From Candidatus Uhrbacteria bacterium RIFOXYB12_FULL_58_10 (GTDB lineage Bacteria > Patescibacteriota > Patescibacteriia > UBA9934 > GWF2-40-263): a stretch of DNA of 31,284 bases. The position numbers and the translations under genes were made by a program. The stretch spans positions 1 through 31,284 of the forward strand of contig CALRGL010000002.1 in assembly GCA_943357275.1 (NCBI GenBank), read 5' to 3'. Positions 22,142-29,238 of the stretch are shown in pieces. Numbering within the stretch: position 1 is the first letter of the stretch; each line of letters starts with the position of its first letter. Below the pieces are notes generated by a model. The model was not told where the DNA came from, ran no database searches, and was given only the letters and a program-made list of their open reading frames with translations.

Positions 22142-22196
22142 TGAATGGATTGACAGTTACTCCATTTTCGACTATACACAGGGCGTATCCATTCAT
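22141..22196. repeat. Inverted repeat flanking the divergent promoter
   Basis: ATGAATGGAT (22141-22150) and ATCCATTCAT (22187-22196) are perfect 10-bp inverted copies 36 bases apart. They bracket the plus-strand promoter and touch the -35 of the minus-strand promoter. A paired operator (looping repressor) is a plausible reading. Confidence 0.5.
22150..22178 (+). promoter_or_regulatory. Promoter of the 22213-23523 gene
   Basis: TTGACA at 22150-22155, 17-nt spacer, TATACA at 22173-22178. Confidence 0.65.
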
Positions 22197-22212
22197 AACC
22201 AGGAGGATGAAA

Positions 22213-23523
22213 ATGGAACGTAATTCTTATCGAGAAGGCTGGACCCAGAGATGTGTTTGGGGACTCATCATTGGTTTCGCGTTGGTTGGGTTAGTACGAA
22301 GTTGTTGTGTGACTGCTGATGACAAAGCGATCGCACGCGCTGAGGAAACATCCAGCGGTATCCTTCGCTTTTGGGAAAACCAAATCTTTTCCTTAAACGA
22401 GGGTCATCAACGTCTTGTAGATCTTGCAAGACGTACGAGTGAATGGCAGTTCAAACAAGCACAAGAGGCCGTTACAAAAGAACGTCTGCGTCAAGAGCTG
22501 ATCAAGCAGATTGGAGAGCGACTTGCTTGTCGCGATCGCAAAGCTTGCGAAAAGAACACGAGCCCAGCCGAGACATTTGCTTCGGATCTGTACGCTCTGT
22601 TTCTTGACGATAACTCTTCTGTTGTTCAAAGAAGTGTTGTCTACAAACGCCTGCTTCAACCAAAGTTGTACGGAGATCAGATTGCTGAACTCTTCTTCAA
22701 AGAAGGTGTGGTAACATCCGAAGCTTTGGAACAATTTGTTGCTCAAGCACAAGGAACACTTCGTTTTGACCCGATCACTGATCCAATCAAAGCCGACATT
22801 GTTCTACCCGCTGAGCCGGTTTACCCAGACCGTCCTTCCAAGACCGCACCGGACGTCTCTTGGTTGTATACTTACGATCTATACAAAACGGATGGACTTC
22901 CATTTTGGTGGCTCTGTGGCACAGTTCTCGCCCTCCTCATCACACTGGTGGTGAACTTCTTCTCAGAAGAGGATGAAGATGGGGGAAAACAAGCTGTATT
23001 TCGTCTAACGAATTTTGCAAAGCGCGATGCAAAAACGTCTGATAAAATCTGGTATGGCATTTTGCAAATCCTCTATCTTCCTGTTGTTGTTTTGGCAAAC
23101 GTATTGAAGTGGACATGGATTCTAGTTCACGAACTTGCCCTCTTTCCGCTCATGCTGTTTCGGACTCCCCGTCACAAGATGTACAGTTGGAAACGCATCA
23201 TGCGCATGCGATCCATCCGTTCGCATCTGCACTACAATCGTATTCGTGAACTTCAAGCCTTGCTTGCAAAGGCAACAAAGCAACTCGGTGAAGTGCCTCA
23301 AGACGATCCAACTCGCAGAGAAACCGAAGCGAGTCTGAATCGCCTACGAAACACGATCAATGATCTCGAACAGGCTTACACACCAATCGACTTCACTGCA
23401 GTCGACGCCCGAGAACGCCTTGAACGCCTCGCCATGCTTCGCTCGCACATTGATGCAGCCACAAACGAGGCAATCAGCGACCTTCGCGCTCAACGCGAAG
23501 TCGAAGCCGTCCGTCACCCCTAA
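22213..23523 (+). CDS. Orphan multi-pass membrane protein with coiled coils
   Basis: This 436-residue protein has no family I recognise. It has an N-terminal membrane helix (about 12-30), a roughly 200-residue extracytoplasmic, mostly helical region with several Cys, a second helix FWWLCGTVLALLITLVVNFF (about 231-250), an acidic loop, two further hydrophobic stretches (about 277-316), and a basic then coiled-coil cytoplasmic tail. The start is the second ATG (22213): AGGAGG at 22201-22206 abuts the first ATG and is correctly spaced for the second. It is divergent from the GIN-repeat protein gene, sharing a control region with an inverted repeat, so both may belong to one envelope-related function. 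Confidence 0.7.
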   Translation: MERNSYREGWTQRCVWGLIIGFALVGLVRSCCVTADDKAIARAEETSSGILRFWENQIFSLNEGHQRLVDLARRTSEWQFKQAQEAVTKERLRQELIKQIGERLACRDRKACEKNTSPAETFASDLYALFLDDNSSVVQRSVVYKRLLQPKLYGDQIAELFFKEGVVTSEALEQFVAQAQGTLRFDPITDPIKADIVLPAEPVYPDRPSKTAPDVSWLYTYDLYKTDGLPFWWLCGTVLALLITLVVNFFSEEDEDGGKQAVFRLTNFAKRDAKTSDKIWYGILQILYLPVVVLANVLKWTWILVHELALFPLMLFRTPRHKMYSWKRIMRMRSIRSHLHYNRIRELQALLAKATKQLGEVPQDDPTRRETEASLNRLRNTINDLEQAYTPIDFTAVDARERLERLAMLRSHIDAATNEAISDLRAQREVEAVRHP

Positions 23524-23548
23524 CCTGACCATCTTTGGCAGGTTTTTT
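23522..23548 (+). terminator. Terminator of the 22213-23523 gene
   Basis: AACCTG/CAGGTT stem followed by TTTTTT, starting in the stop codon. Confidence 0.7.
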
Positions 23549-23596
23549 GATTGTCGCCAAAATAAATCTTTTCGTCGAAGAAAAAACAACACAATA

Positions 23597-23624
23597 GAAA
23601 AAACGCACCCAGTTTGAGTGCGTT
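23597..23624 (-). terminator. Terminator of the MFS gene
   Basis: Minus strand: AACGCACTC/GGGTGCGTT stem (mostly paired) followed by TTTTTT. Confidence 0.8.
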
Positions 23625-24796
23625 TACGTGTGTTTTGGTCGAACCAGAAAAAGAACAAAGGCTCCGAAGATCAATCCAGATCCACACACAAGCCAGATCA
23701 GTTCGATGGTCTCAACCGAGTTTGGTTGACCATCGATCAAAATCCAGACAATCAGTGGAACCAAGGCAAAGCCGATACGACCGAGCAAGGACTGGAGCGA
23801 GCCGAACGTTGCGCGGTAAGAACTTCCGATGCGATGTTGGACAAAGCTGTCGGTGAGCGGTTGAATCATGCCTCGACCGAACTCATGGACAATGACACCT
23901 ATACACGGAACAAGAAGTCCCGAGCTCAGTGCAATCATGTAGATACCGAGTCCGGAAAGAAACAGACTCACCGTAATCATAAACCCTTCTTTTCCAATCC
24001 CGATCGACAAGCGTCGAACAAGCCAGCCGGAAGGCATGACTCCAAGAATAATGAGCAACCAGATCCATGACAGACCAACCGTTCCAACTTTTGGCTCGAA
24101 GTAAATCGACCAGTAGTGGTTGTACGAAACGATCAGTCCAAACACGATCATGGTCGCGGTCACCCACTTGAGGGATCGACTTGAGATGAGTAGGTTCCAA
24201 CTCGCGTGAAACGCTTGGAACTCAGTCATACGCTCTGCAGGTTCACCTTGTCCGTTCATTTGTCGATGACAAAAGATGAGGATAATAACCGCGGCCAGAG
24301 AAAGTGGAAGCCAAGTGAGTCGATAAGAGAAAGTGGCAATCGCAGATCCGCAGAATCCTGCAGTGAGAAACATGATTGTACGAATTAGTGTCTCGGTTGC
24401 ATAGACTTTTCGAAGTTCGTGAGAGTTCCCTTCTCGTGTCAGTCCGTCTGCAATCCAAGCTTGCTGGGTTCCAGAAAGAAACGCACTTCCGATTCCCAAG
24501 ATCGCTTCTGCTGTCACAGCTGACCAGAAACCGATCGAAAGCATGTAGATAAACGCGCCGACTCCATAAATCGCCACACCCATCTTGAGTGACCACGCAC
24601 GTGATCGACCATCGGCCAGCATTCCTGTGGGAAGCTCGGCGAGGATAATCACGACCCAGTACACGACGTTCACAAGCGCAATCTCTCCCAAGGAAAGACC
24701 AATCGAGCGAAGAAAGGGACCGTAGATGGTTGAATGACATCCCATGCCAAACGCGAGAAGCGCTGAAAACCAGTAATAGATCTTTCGAGCAGACAT
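23624..24796 (-). CDS. MFS family exporter
   Basis: This is a 390-residue transporter of the major facilitator superfamily with about 12 membrane helices. The loop between helices 2 and 3 carries a motif A-like GMLADGRSRAWSL (58-70), and the first helix ends in the typical STIYGPFLRSIGLS pattern. Such proteins are proton-coupled exporters of drugs or metabolites; the substrate cannot be read from sequence. AAAGGAG precedes the ATG at 24796. The only good promoter upstream is about 185 bases away, and between them lie a 32-codon ORF, competing hairpins and a terminator. Expression is therefore probably attenuated, as for several drug-inducible pumps. Confidence 0.88.
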   Translation of the reverse strand: MSARKIYYWFSALLAFGMGCHSTIYGPFLRSIGLSLGEIALVNVVYWVVIILAELPTGMLADGRSRAWSLKMGVAIYGVGAFIYMLSIGFWSAVTAEAILGIGSAFLSGTQQAWIADGLTREGNSHELRKVYATETLIRTIMFLTAGFCGSAIATFSYRLTWLPLSLAAVIILIFCHRQMNGQGEPAERMTEFQAFHASWNLLISSRSLKWVTATMIVFGLIVSYNHYWSIYFEPKVGTVGLSWIWLLIILGVMPSGWLVRRLSIGIGKEGFMITVSLFLSGLGIYMIALSSGLLVPCIGVIVHEFGRGMIQPLTDSFVQHRIGSSYRATFGSLQSLLGRIGFALVPLIVWILIDGQPNSVETIELIWLVCGSGLIFGAFVLFLVRPKHT

Positions 24797-24820
24797 GACT
24801 CACTCCTTTGTGGTGTACGA

Positions 24821-24850
24821 AAAACAAAACAACCCGATTTCTCGGGTTGT
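24821..24850 (-). terminator. Terminator/attenuator upstream of the MFS gene
   Basis: Minus strand: ACAACCCGA-GAAA-TCGGGTTGT followed by TTTGTTTTT, a 9-bp perfect stem with a GAAA tetraloop. It lies between the promoter at 24981-25009 and the MFS SD, so it would end the leader RNA unless antiterminated. Confidence 0.8.
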
Positions 24851-24857
24851 CTTTGAA

Positions 24858-24885
24858 CTGATGTGTTAAAAATTTAACACATCAG
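24858..24885. repeat. 13-bp perfect hairpin over the leader-ORF stop
   Basis: CTGATGTGTTAAA and TTTAACACATCAG are perfect arms around AA. The arm GATGTGT (minus strand 24883-24877) can pair either with ACACATC of the partner arm (24866-24860) or with ACACATC inside the leader ORF (24942-24936). Confidence 0.7.
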
Positions 24886-24972
24886 GGCATTGCCACCCAA
24901 GAAACAAAAATCTACCGGAGACATATTTCCGGCAAGATGTGTATCTTGAATTTGGAAGCAATACCATTTCAT
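24874..24972 (-). CDS. Putative 32-residue leader peptide for the MFS gene
   Basis: The ORF runs from ATG 24972 to TAA 24876-24874. It begins MKWYCFQIQD and ends GGNALMC, with three Cys and many aromatic residues. No SD is present. The ATG is only eight bases downstream of the TCTAAT -10 box, the leaderless geometry also seen at leuS, infB and truB. Its stop codon sits inside a 13-bp hairpin and a terminator follows, so ribosome position on this ORF could decide which hairpin forms. It is too short to judge by codon bias. The alternative is an independent small peptide or a noncoding RNA of about 150 nt. Confidence 0.45.
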   Translation of the reverse strand: MKWYCFQIQDTHLAGNMSPVDFCFLGGNALMC

Positions 24973-24980
24973 ACAAGAAT

Positions 24981-25009
24981 ATTAGACCATATTTAGGGGT
25001 TTTTGTCAA
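24981..25009 (-). promoter_or_regulatory. Promoter of the leader/MFS transcript
   Basis: Minus strand: TTGACA (25009-25004), 17-nt spacer, TCTAAT (24986-24981). The TTGACAAAAACCCC start matches that of the GIN-repeat gene promoter. Confidence 0.65.
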
Positions 25010-25028
25010 AAGACAAAACGGATTGAAT

Positions 25029-25060
25029 TAAAAAAGACCACCTTTTGAGGAGTGATCTTT
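25029..25060 (-). terminator. Terminator of the 25098-25484 gene
   Basis: Minus strand: AAGATCACTCC pairs imperfectly with GGTGGTCTT, then a T run. Confidence 0.6.
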
Positions 25061-25097
25061 GACGTGGGTCGGTGCGAAGGCACGGACCAGTGGAAAC

Positions 25098-25484
25098 TCA
25101 GGCCTTGGCGGTCGTGAAGCTCTTGCGCAAGTAACTGACCGCGTAGATCGCCGGCAGAACCGCGAGAATCGCGGGCAGAACGTACCGCGGGAGAGGGCTG
25201 ATGCGGTCGTGCATCATCGAGGCCCCGGCCATGTCGTTCAACAGGAAGAAGTAGCCAGTGACCGTGAAGAGCCCAACCCACCCGGGGGTGAACAGCTTCT
25301 GACCGAGTCGTTTCAGACTCTCGCGCCGACAGTTGATCATCCACGCGATCGGAAGGGCAGCGATGATCGCGGGGAAGAAGAACGGGACAGCGGTCGGCTG
25401 TCCAACGCTCATCAAATAGGCATCGTCGAAGGCGAGAAAAACAGCGGCGGCGAGCAGAATGGCATGAATGATCTGAGGACGCAT
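25098..25484 (-). CDS. Orphan four-helix membrane protein, G/C-rich
   Basis: This 128-residue integral membrane protein has four predicted helices (about 3-22, 31-48, 68-85 and 98-117) separated by short polar loops with basic residues such as RRESLKRLGQK. I do not recognise a family. ATG 25484 is preferred over the upstream in-frame start at 25550 because AAAGGAG lies six to eight bases before it. Codons are strongly G/C-ending, like the pilin-like gene at 2347 and unlike the core genes, which may point to separate origin. It has its own promoter and terminator. Confidence 0.65.
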   Translation of the reverse strand: MRPQIIHAILLAAAVFLAFDDAYLMSVGQPTAVPFFFPAIIAALPIAWMINCRRESLKRLGQKLFTPGWVGLFTVTGYFFLLNDMAGASMMHDRISPLPRYVLPAILAVLPAIYAVSYLRKSFTTAKA

Positions 25485-25538
25485 GTGGACTCCTTTTCTG
25501 CAGTTTGGACGACCAGGTCTGTGAATTAACTGAGAAGA

Positions 25539-25567
25539 ATCATACCACAAAAATGGCCTTTTGTCAA
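25539..25567 (-). promoter_or_regulatory. Promoter of the 25098-25484 gene
   Basis: Minus strand: TTGACA (25567-25562), 17-nt spacer, TATGAT (25544-25539). Confidence 0.65.
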
Positions 25568-25774
25568 TGGCTTAAGCCTGTATTTCCTTGAAAAATAAGC
25601 TTTTTATATGAATAACTCACCAGCCTGCATGCACATTTAAATCAGATCAGATTATGACTTTTCTCTAAATACCGCTGTAACGGTAATACACGATCCCTTC
25701 TCTCCTACTTTGACAAAATACACGCTTTCTTGTTTGCTAAGACTGTGTCTCAACTCAGAGCAAAGGAAAAGAAC
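25568..25774. other. Intergenic region upstream of the 25775 gene
   Basis: This is an A/T-rich gap without a gene. It holds a small hairpin TACCG-CTGTAA-CGGTA (25670-25685) and a TTGACA at 25710-25715, which is the likely -35 of the following gene; the -10 is not clear. I see nothing else. Confidence 0.4.
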
Positions 25775-26116
25775 ATGTTTCCCGTTGAAAAACAGGTTCC
25801 GTTCATGAATGCCTTTTACGTGATCTTGCAGTGGGCGATGAATCAAAACGTGCATGTAATCTTTCAGGCGCTCAAAACAACGATTCGTATGGATCCGTCA
25901 GGTGCTGTCTGGAAAAGTCCGAATGCCGATCATCCGGATTTCACTATCCAAGCACAGCGCGTGGAACATTTCGATCAAATTCAAGGAGTCTTTGGGCAAG
26001 CCCAGAAATTTCATCTGTACACAGGTTCCCCTACGGATCCAGAGTTGATCGACCGCGACGCTCTGTTGGTACGCATTGGATACTTTTCTCCTCTTCGAGT
26101 GAAACGCAAACCTTGA
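25775..26116 (+). CDS. Orphan 113-residue protein
   Basis: This is a small soluble protein without a family I recognise. It begins MFPVEKQVPFMNAFYVILQW, has a helical N-terminus with aromatic residues, a middle containing SPNADHPDFTIQAQRVEHF, and ends in a basic tail KRKP. ATG 25775 is chosen over 25730 because AAAGGA lies seven bases before it. It is flanked by a TTGACA-type promoter start and a good terminator, so it is monocistronic and convergent with proS. Confidence 0.6.
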   Translation: MFPVEKQVPFMNAFYVILQWAMNQNVHVIFQALKTTIRMDPSGAVWKSPNADHPDFTIQAQRVEHFDQIQGVFGQAQKFHLYTGSPTDPELIDRDALLVRIGYFSPLRVKRKP

Positions 26117-26138
26117 CCAAGCCCTTGCTTGGTTTTTT
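26116..26138 (+). terminator. Terminator of the 25775-26116 gene
   Basis: ACCAAGC-CCTT-GCTTGGT followed by TTTTT. Confidence 0.85.
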
Positions 26139-26145
26139 CTTTTCA

Positions 26146-26176
26146 ACGAAAAAGAGTCGCACACGGCGACTCTTTC
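26146..26176 (-). terminator. Terminator of proS
   Basis: Minus strand: AAAGAGTCGC/GCGACTCTTT, a 10-bp stem then TTTT. T residues on the other side also allow plus-strand use. Confidence 0.85.
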
Positions 26177-26180
26177 TTTT

Positions 26181-27470
26181 TTATTCCTGTGAGGTGAGTC
26201 GATCTGGCGTTGTGCACCAAACCTTCACTTCTTCAATCACATCTTCAAGCTTCACCAACCGACTCTCTGTTTCTTGTCGTGGCTTCCATTCAAAGGAACC
26301 TTCGGCAAGCGTCTTTTCGCTAATCACGAGGCGAAGCGGGATACCGATCAAATCCGCATCTGCAAACTTTTCTCCAGGTCGAGTTTCACGATCATCCCAA
26401 AGGACTTCGGTTCCCTGTTGTTTCAACTCTTCGATCAATGATTCAGCTGACGATTCGATTTGCTCGTTCACGCTATCGTCTTTGCTTCCAATGGTCACAA
26501 GATGCACATCAAATGGTGCCACAGCTTTTGGCCAGAGCATGCCACGTTCATCGTTATGGATCTCAACAATCGTTCCCATCACACGTGACGGACCGATTCC
26601 GTAACAACCCATCAAAATATCGACAAGTGCATTATCTGGACCTTGAACTTTGAAATCAAAGGCACCGGTGAATTTTGTTTTAAGCGGAAAGATATTTCCC
26701 ACTTCGATGGTCTTTGTTTCCTTGATCGTTCCCTTTCCACAAGATGGACAGGTATCCCCAGCTTTCACTTCAGCAATCTCTCGATTTTGTGCAAACCCAC
26801 ACTTGCAGTGATACACCAAGTCTTCTCCGTGTTCGGTCGCAACTTGGAACTCATGACTAAACTTTGAGAACACTCCCCCGCTCGCCTCAACGATCATGGC
26901 GTCTAGTCCGCAAGTTTGGAACACATTTAAGTAAGACTGTTTTGACTTCTCGTAAAACTGTTGGAAATCTTCCTCGGTCAAATGAAAGCTATACAAATCT
27001 TTCATCGAGAACTCGCGTCCACGAAGAAGACCAGATTTTGCACGAGCTTCATTTCGAAACTTATCTTGAATTTGAAACACAGCAAGAGGAAGATCTTTAT
27101 ACGATCGAACATACTGCTGAACAAGCGGAGTAACGACTTCTTCATGCGTTGATCCAAGCGCGTATTCTTTTTCTCCACTTCCCGTTAACTTAAACAAGAC
27201 ATCGATCTGATCCCATCGACCAGTGGTGTCATACAAATCCTTTGGATGAAGCGCTGGCATGTAAATCTCACTTGCTCCAAGTCCGTTCATCTCCTTTCGA
27301 ATAATGTTTTGAATCTTGTTAAGGACTCGAAGTCCAAGCGGAAGGTACGTATAGACCCCAGCCATAAGTTGATTGACGAATCCAGCTTGTACCAAAAGAC
27401 GGGCGTTCACAGACTCCGCATCGTGAGGTGCCGTTTTATTAGTTTTTCCAAAAAGGGTTGAGTATCGCAT
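26181..27470 (-). CDS. proS: Prolyl-tRNA synthetase
   Basis: ProRS charges tRNA-Pro. This 429-residue class II enzyme has the family blocks GSTHEEVVTPLV, RNEARAKSGLLRGREFSMKD and GCYGIGPSRVMG, and a C-terminal anticodon-binding domain. It is of the short bacterial type: the large editing insertion found in E. coli is replaced by a compact Cys module (C-x-C near YHCKCG and C-x2-C in CPSCG) that probably binds zinc. The start at 27470 gives the canonical MRYSTLFGKT N-terminus; a TTG-started extension to 27518 runs into the promoter. No SD is present. Confidence 0.96.
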   Translation of the reverse strand: MRYSTLFGKTNKTAPHDAESVNARLLVQAGFVNQLMAGVYTYLPLGLRVLNKIQNIIRKEMNGLGASEIYMPALHPKDLYDTTGRWDQIDVLFKLTGSGEKEYALGSTHEEVVTPLVQQYVRSYKDLPLAVFQIQDKFRNEARAKSGLLRGREFSMKDLYSFHLTEEDFQQFYEKSKQSYLNVFQTCGLDAMIVEASGGVFSKFSHEFQVATEHGEDLVYHCKCGFAQNREIAEVKAGDTCPSCGKGTIKETKTIEVGNIFPLKTKFTGAFDFKVQGPDNALVDILMGCYGIGPSRVMGTIVEIHNDERGMLWPKAVAPFDVHLVTIGSKDDSVNEQIESSAESLIEELKQQGTEVLWDDRETRPGEKFADADLIGIPLRLVISEKTLAEGSFEWKPRQETESRLVKLEDVIEEVKVWCTTPDRLTSQE

Positions 27471-27489
27471 ACGGTTATTTTGTGTCTCA

Positions 27490-27518
27490 AGAGTAGCGTA
27501 AACACTTGGAGTTTGCAA
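27490..27518 (-). promoter_or_regulatory. proS promoter
   Basis: Minus strand: TTGCAA (27518-27513), 17-nt spacer, TACTCT (27495-27490), 19 bases before the ATG. Confidence 0.45.
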
Positions 27519-27530
27519 TGGTTTTCAAAT

Positions 27531-27562
27531 AAAAAAACCGCCAACATCAGAAAATGTGGCGG
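27531..27562 (-). terminator. Terminator of the LysM-VWA unit
   Basis: Minus strand: CCGCCACAT pairs with ATGTTGGCGG (one bulge) followed by seven T. Confidence 0.75.
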
Positions 27563-27572
27563 AAGAAGATGT

Positions 27573-27818
27573 TCATGGCGATGGAGCAACTGGCACAAAC
27601 GATTCCGGTTCCTCGGAAGCAGAAACCGTCTGTGCGTCAGGATTGAAATAAGGATAGTCTTCACGATTGTCCTCGGTCATGATCGTTGGATGCATCTCAT
27701 GCCAAGGTCCAAAAGCGGCATAGGCAAACATGAGTCCAAGAATTGCACCTAAGATTAAACACAGAATAAATCCAGCAATCAACAAGGAAATCTGTTTCTT
27801 GGATGGACTCTTGTTCAT
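27573..27818 (-). CDS. Small single-helix membrane protein
   Basis: This 81-residue protein has a basic N-terminus (NKSPSKK), one hydrophobic helix (about 11-35) and an acidic, Pro/Ser-rich extracytoplasmic tail. No family is recognised. ATG 27818 is chosen because AAGGAGG sits eight bases before it. That SD overlaps the stop codon of the LysM-VWA gene, so the two are translationally coupled and probably form a membrane complex. The longer GTG start at 27836 would place the SD inside the coding sequence. Confidence 0.65.
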   Translation of the reverse strand: MNKSPSKKQISLLIAGFILCLILGAILGLMFAYAAFGPWHEMHPTIMTEDNREDYPYFNPDAQTVSASEEPESFVPVAPSP

Positions 27819-27832
27819 CTTTGAATCCTCCT

Positions 27833-28717
27833 TCACTTCACAGCCAGGTTCGGTGTCCCACTGTGAGACTCAACAAACTGACCGTTGGTCTGCGACGCAA
27901 CACGTTTCATCTGCTCATCAGCCATTGGATCAAGACTATGCGCAATGACTGGAACACTCTTGAGATCACTGAGATCTTCCCAGTCGTCGCCGGGTTCATC
28001 GGTCACAAGAACAATCGCGTCAGGAGTAAATGCATTTGCGCGTTCAACAGCTGCCCGCGTATTTTCAAATGATCCCATTGCTTGAAAAACAGGTTGCTCG
28101 AGATCCAACTCGCGGATACCGTGATCTGCAAAGACGAGCACACGAGCAATCTGTTTGCCCGAATCGCGCACGGCTTGCAAATAGGCCGACGTCACTCGCA
28201 GTCGGTCATTGCTCATACTGCCCGTATCATCGATCACAATCACGATGCGATTACCAGACACATGGTTAACCGCCGTTCTGATCTGCGGAATGAGTGTCTT
28301 CGTCGGAATGAGAAGTTCGTCACCTGGTTGCAACGTGTTTGCATAGACAAGAGAACGACCCTGCGCATCCCTCACACGGTTGTTGCAGTAATGCCCATGA
28401 CGACGAGCATTGTCCGTATAGGCTGTCGAGAAATTCGTACAACGTTTTTCCACATTCGCCCGAAGCGTCTCTTCGTTGAGCAAAACAATCGACTCCCAAG
28501 GCACATTCTTCTGTTGTGCAATCTTGATGATGAACTCACCTTTTTGCACAACGTGAACGATCGGCTTGGATGCCTCAGGAGTTGTTGCTGTGTTGTTGCC
28601 AGGAAACGAATACAAGGCAATCAGCAGGAACAACACAAGCACAACGGAACCAACAGAAAGCAGGATTGATTTTTGCAAACCAGGATCCATCGTACGCAAT
28701 CGCTGAATGACGTTCAT
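27833..28717 (-). CDS. Membrane-anchored LysM-VWA protein
   Basis: This 294-residue protein joins three modules. There is an N-terminal membrane helix (about 17-38), then a LysM-like peptidoglycan-binding region (about 54-138) reading VVQKGEFIIKIAQQKNVP ... LQPGDELLIP, then a von Willebrand factor A domain from about 157. The VWA metal site is DDTGSM (163-168; D-x-T-x-S), with a later IVLVTDEPGDD. The LysM-like region carries an insert of about 30 residues with two Cys (93 and 111). LysM next to VWA suggests a wall-tethered protein binding a ligand through a metal-dependent adhesion site; this role is inferred. The start at 28717 is preceded by AAAGGG; upstream in-frame starts have no SD and would cover the promoter. 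Confidence 0.75.
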   Translation of the reverse strand: MNVIQRLRTMDPGLQKSILLSVGSVVLVLFLLIALYSFPGNNTATTPEASKPIVHVVQKGEFIIKIAQQKNVPWESIVLLNEETLRANVEKRCTNFSTAYTDNARRHGHYCNNRVRDAQGRSLVYANTLQPGDELLIPTKTLIPQIRTAVNHVSGNRIVIVIDDTGSMSNDRLRVTSAYLQAVRDSGKQIARVLVFADHGIRELDLEQPVFQAMGSFENTRAAVERANAFTPDAIVLVTDEPGDDWEDLSDLKSVPVIAHSLDPMADEQMKRVASQTNGQFVESHSGTPNLAVK

Positions 28718-28760
28718 CTTATTTCCCTTTCTAGGATGTTTTCTCAAGAACGACGCACGA

Positions 28761-28789
28761 AGCATCGTCTCTTTTTGGCAATTTGTCAA
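28761..28789 (-). promoter_or_regulatory. Promoter of the LysM-VWA unit
   Basis: Minus strand: TTGACA (28789-28784), 17-nt spacer, GATGCT (28766-28761). The -35 is perfect and the -10 weak. Confidence 0.45.
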
Positions 28790-28824
28790 CCCACGACACT
28801 CTGCCAACAGTTATAAACAGACAA

Positions 28825-28849
28825 AAAACAACTCTTCATAAGTTGTTTT
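28825..28849 (-). terminator. Bidirectional terminator
   Basis: AACAACT/AGTTGTT stem with A and T tracts on both sides. On the minus strand it would end the 36-residue gene next to it. Confidence 0.65.
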
Positions 28850-28878
28850 TTTGAACTACTGATCTAAGAATACTCTCG

Positions 28879-28989
28879 TCATTTCTTCCAAAGATGTCGT
28901 AAACCCCAAAAGAAAACACCAACTCCAGCCATCCAAATACCAATACCAACAGGCGAAGACCAACCAAAAATCGATTCAATAAATTCCAT
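28879..28989 (-). CDS. Putative 36-residue single-helix membrane protein
   Basis: The ORF starts at ATG 28989 and stops with TGA. It begins MEFIESIFGW, continues as one Gly/Trp/Val-rich hydrophobic helix (about 12-30) and ends in RHLWKK, giving a clear positive-inside membrane topology. No SD is present, as for the core genes. The minus-strand terminator at 28825-28849 follows 30 bases later. The size makes codon evidence weak, but the helix plus basic end is a typical small membrane protein. A longer overlapping frame (28836-29063) is less likely. Confidence 0.5.
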   Translation of the reverse strand: MEFIESIFGWSSPVGIGIWMAGVGVFFWGLRHLWKK

Positions 28990-29062
28990 AGAAGAAAATA
29001 AAATGCGTTTAGTTGCTTATTTAACTTACTAGAAAAAAGATCCTTTGTCGAAAAAAACTTCA

Positions 29063-29120
29063 ACCAACATAAAAACGCCAGACGTTGTCTGACGTTTTTA
29101 TGTTGGTGCGCCGGGTGGGG
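29063..29120 (-). repeat. Copy A of tRNA-tail hairpin repeat
   Basis: This 58-bp segment nearly repeats 29239-29296. A 20-bp stem (CCAACATAAAAACG... with ...CGTTTTTATGTTGG, loop GTT) is followed on the plus strand by the last 14 bases of tRNA-Lys, including the CCA end. It is not attached to an intact tRNA. The single mispair is a G-U wobble only on the minus strand, so the RNA form is minus-sense. Confidence 0.7.
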
Positions 29121-29238
29121 ATATGGGCGGTGCGCCCATATTGCGCTCGTTCGTTCGGGAAAGACTGAGTTGAACTCAGTCTTTCCGCTCTCTCACTCCT
29201 GCATCGAACCCAGTGGGTTCTTGCAATCCACACGGCAA
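29121..29238. other. Hairpin-dense spacer between the tRNA-tail repeats
   Basis: There is no gene here. Three perfect hairpins are packed in 118 bases: ATATGGGCG-GTG-CGCCCATAT (29121-29141), GAAAGACTGAGTT-G-AACTCAGTCTTTC (about 29159-29185), and GAACCC-AGT-GGGTTC (about 29206-29220). It could be a structured RNA read from the minus strand or palindromic repeat debris. Confidence 0.5.

Noticed and set aside
22011..22196. Minus-strand 61-codon frame upstream of the GIN-repeat gene
   Set aside because: It spans the divergent promoters and overlaps the true gene start; no SD.
27818..27836. GTG start at 27836 for the small membrane protein
   Set aside because: It would put the strong SD AAGGAGG inside the coding sequence; the ATG at 27818 is correctly spaced from it.
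29105..29120. A second, decayed tRNA-Lys gene
   Set aside because: Only the 3' end matches. The sequence where the body should be (29121-29178) shows no D arm, anticodon or acceptor 5' strand.
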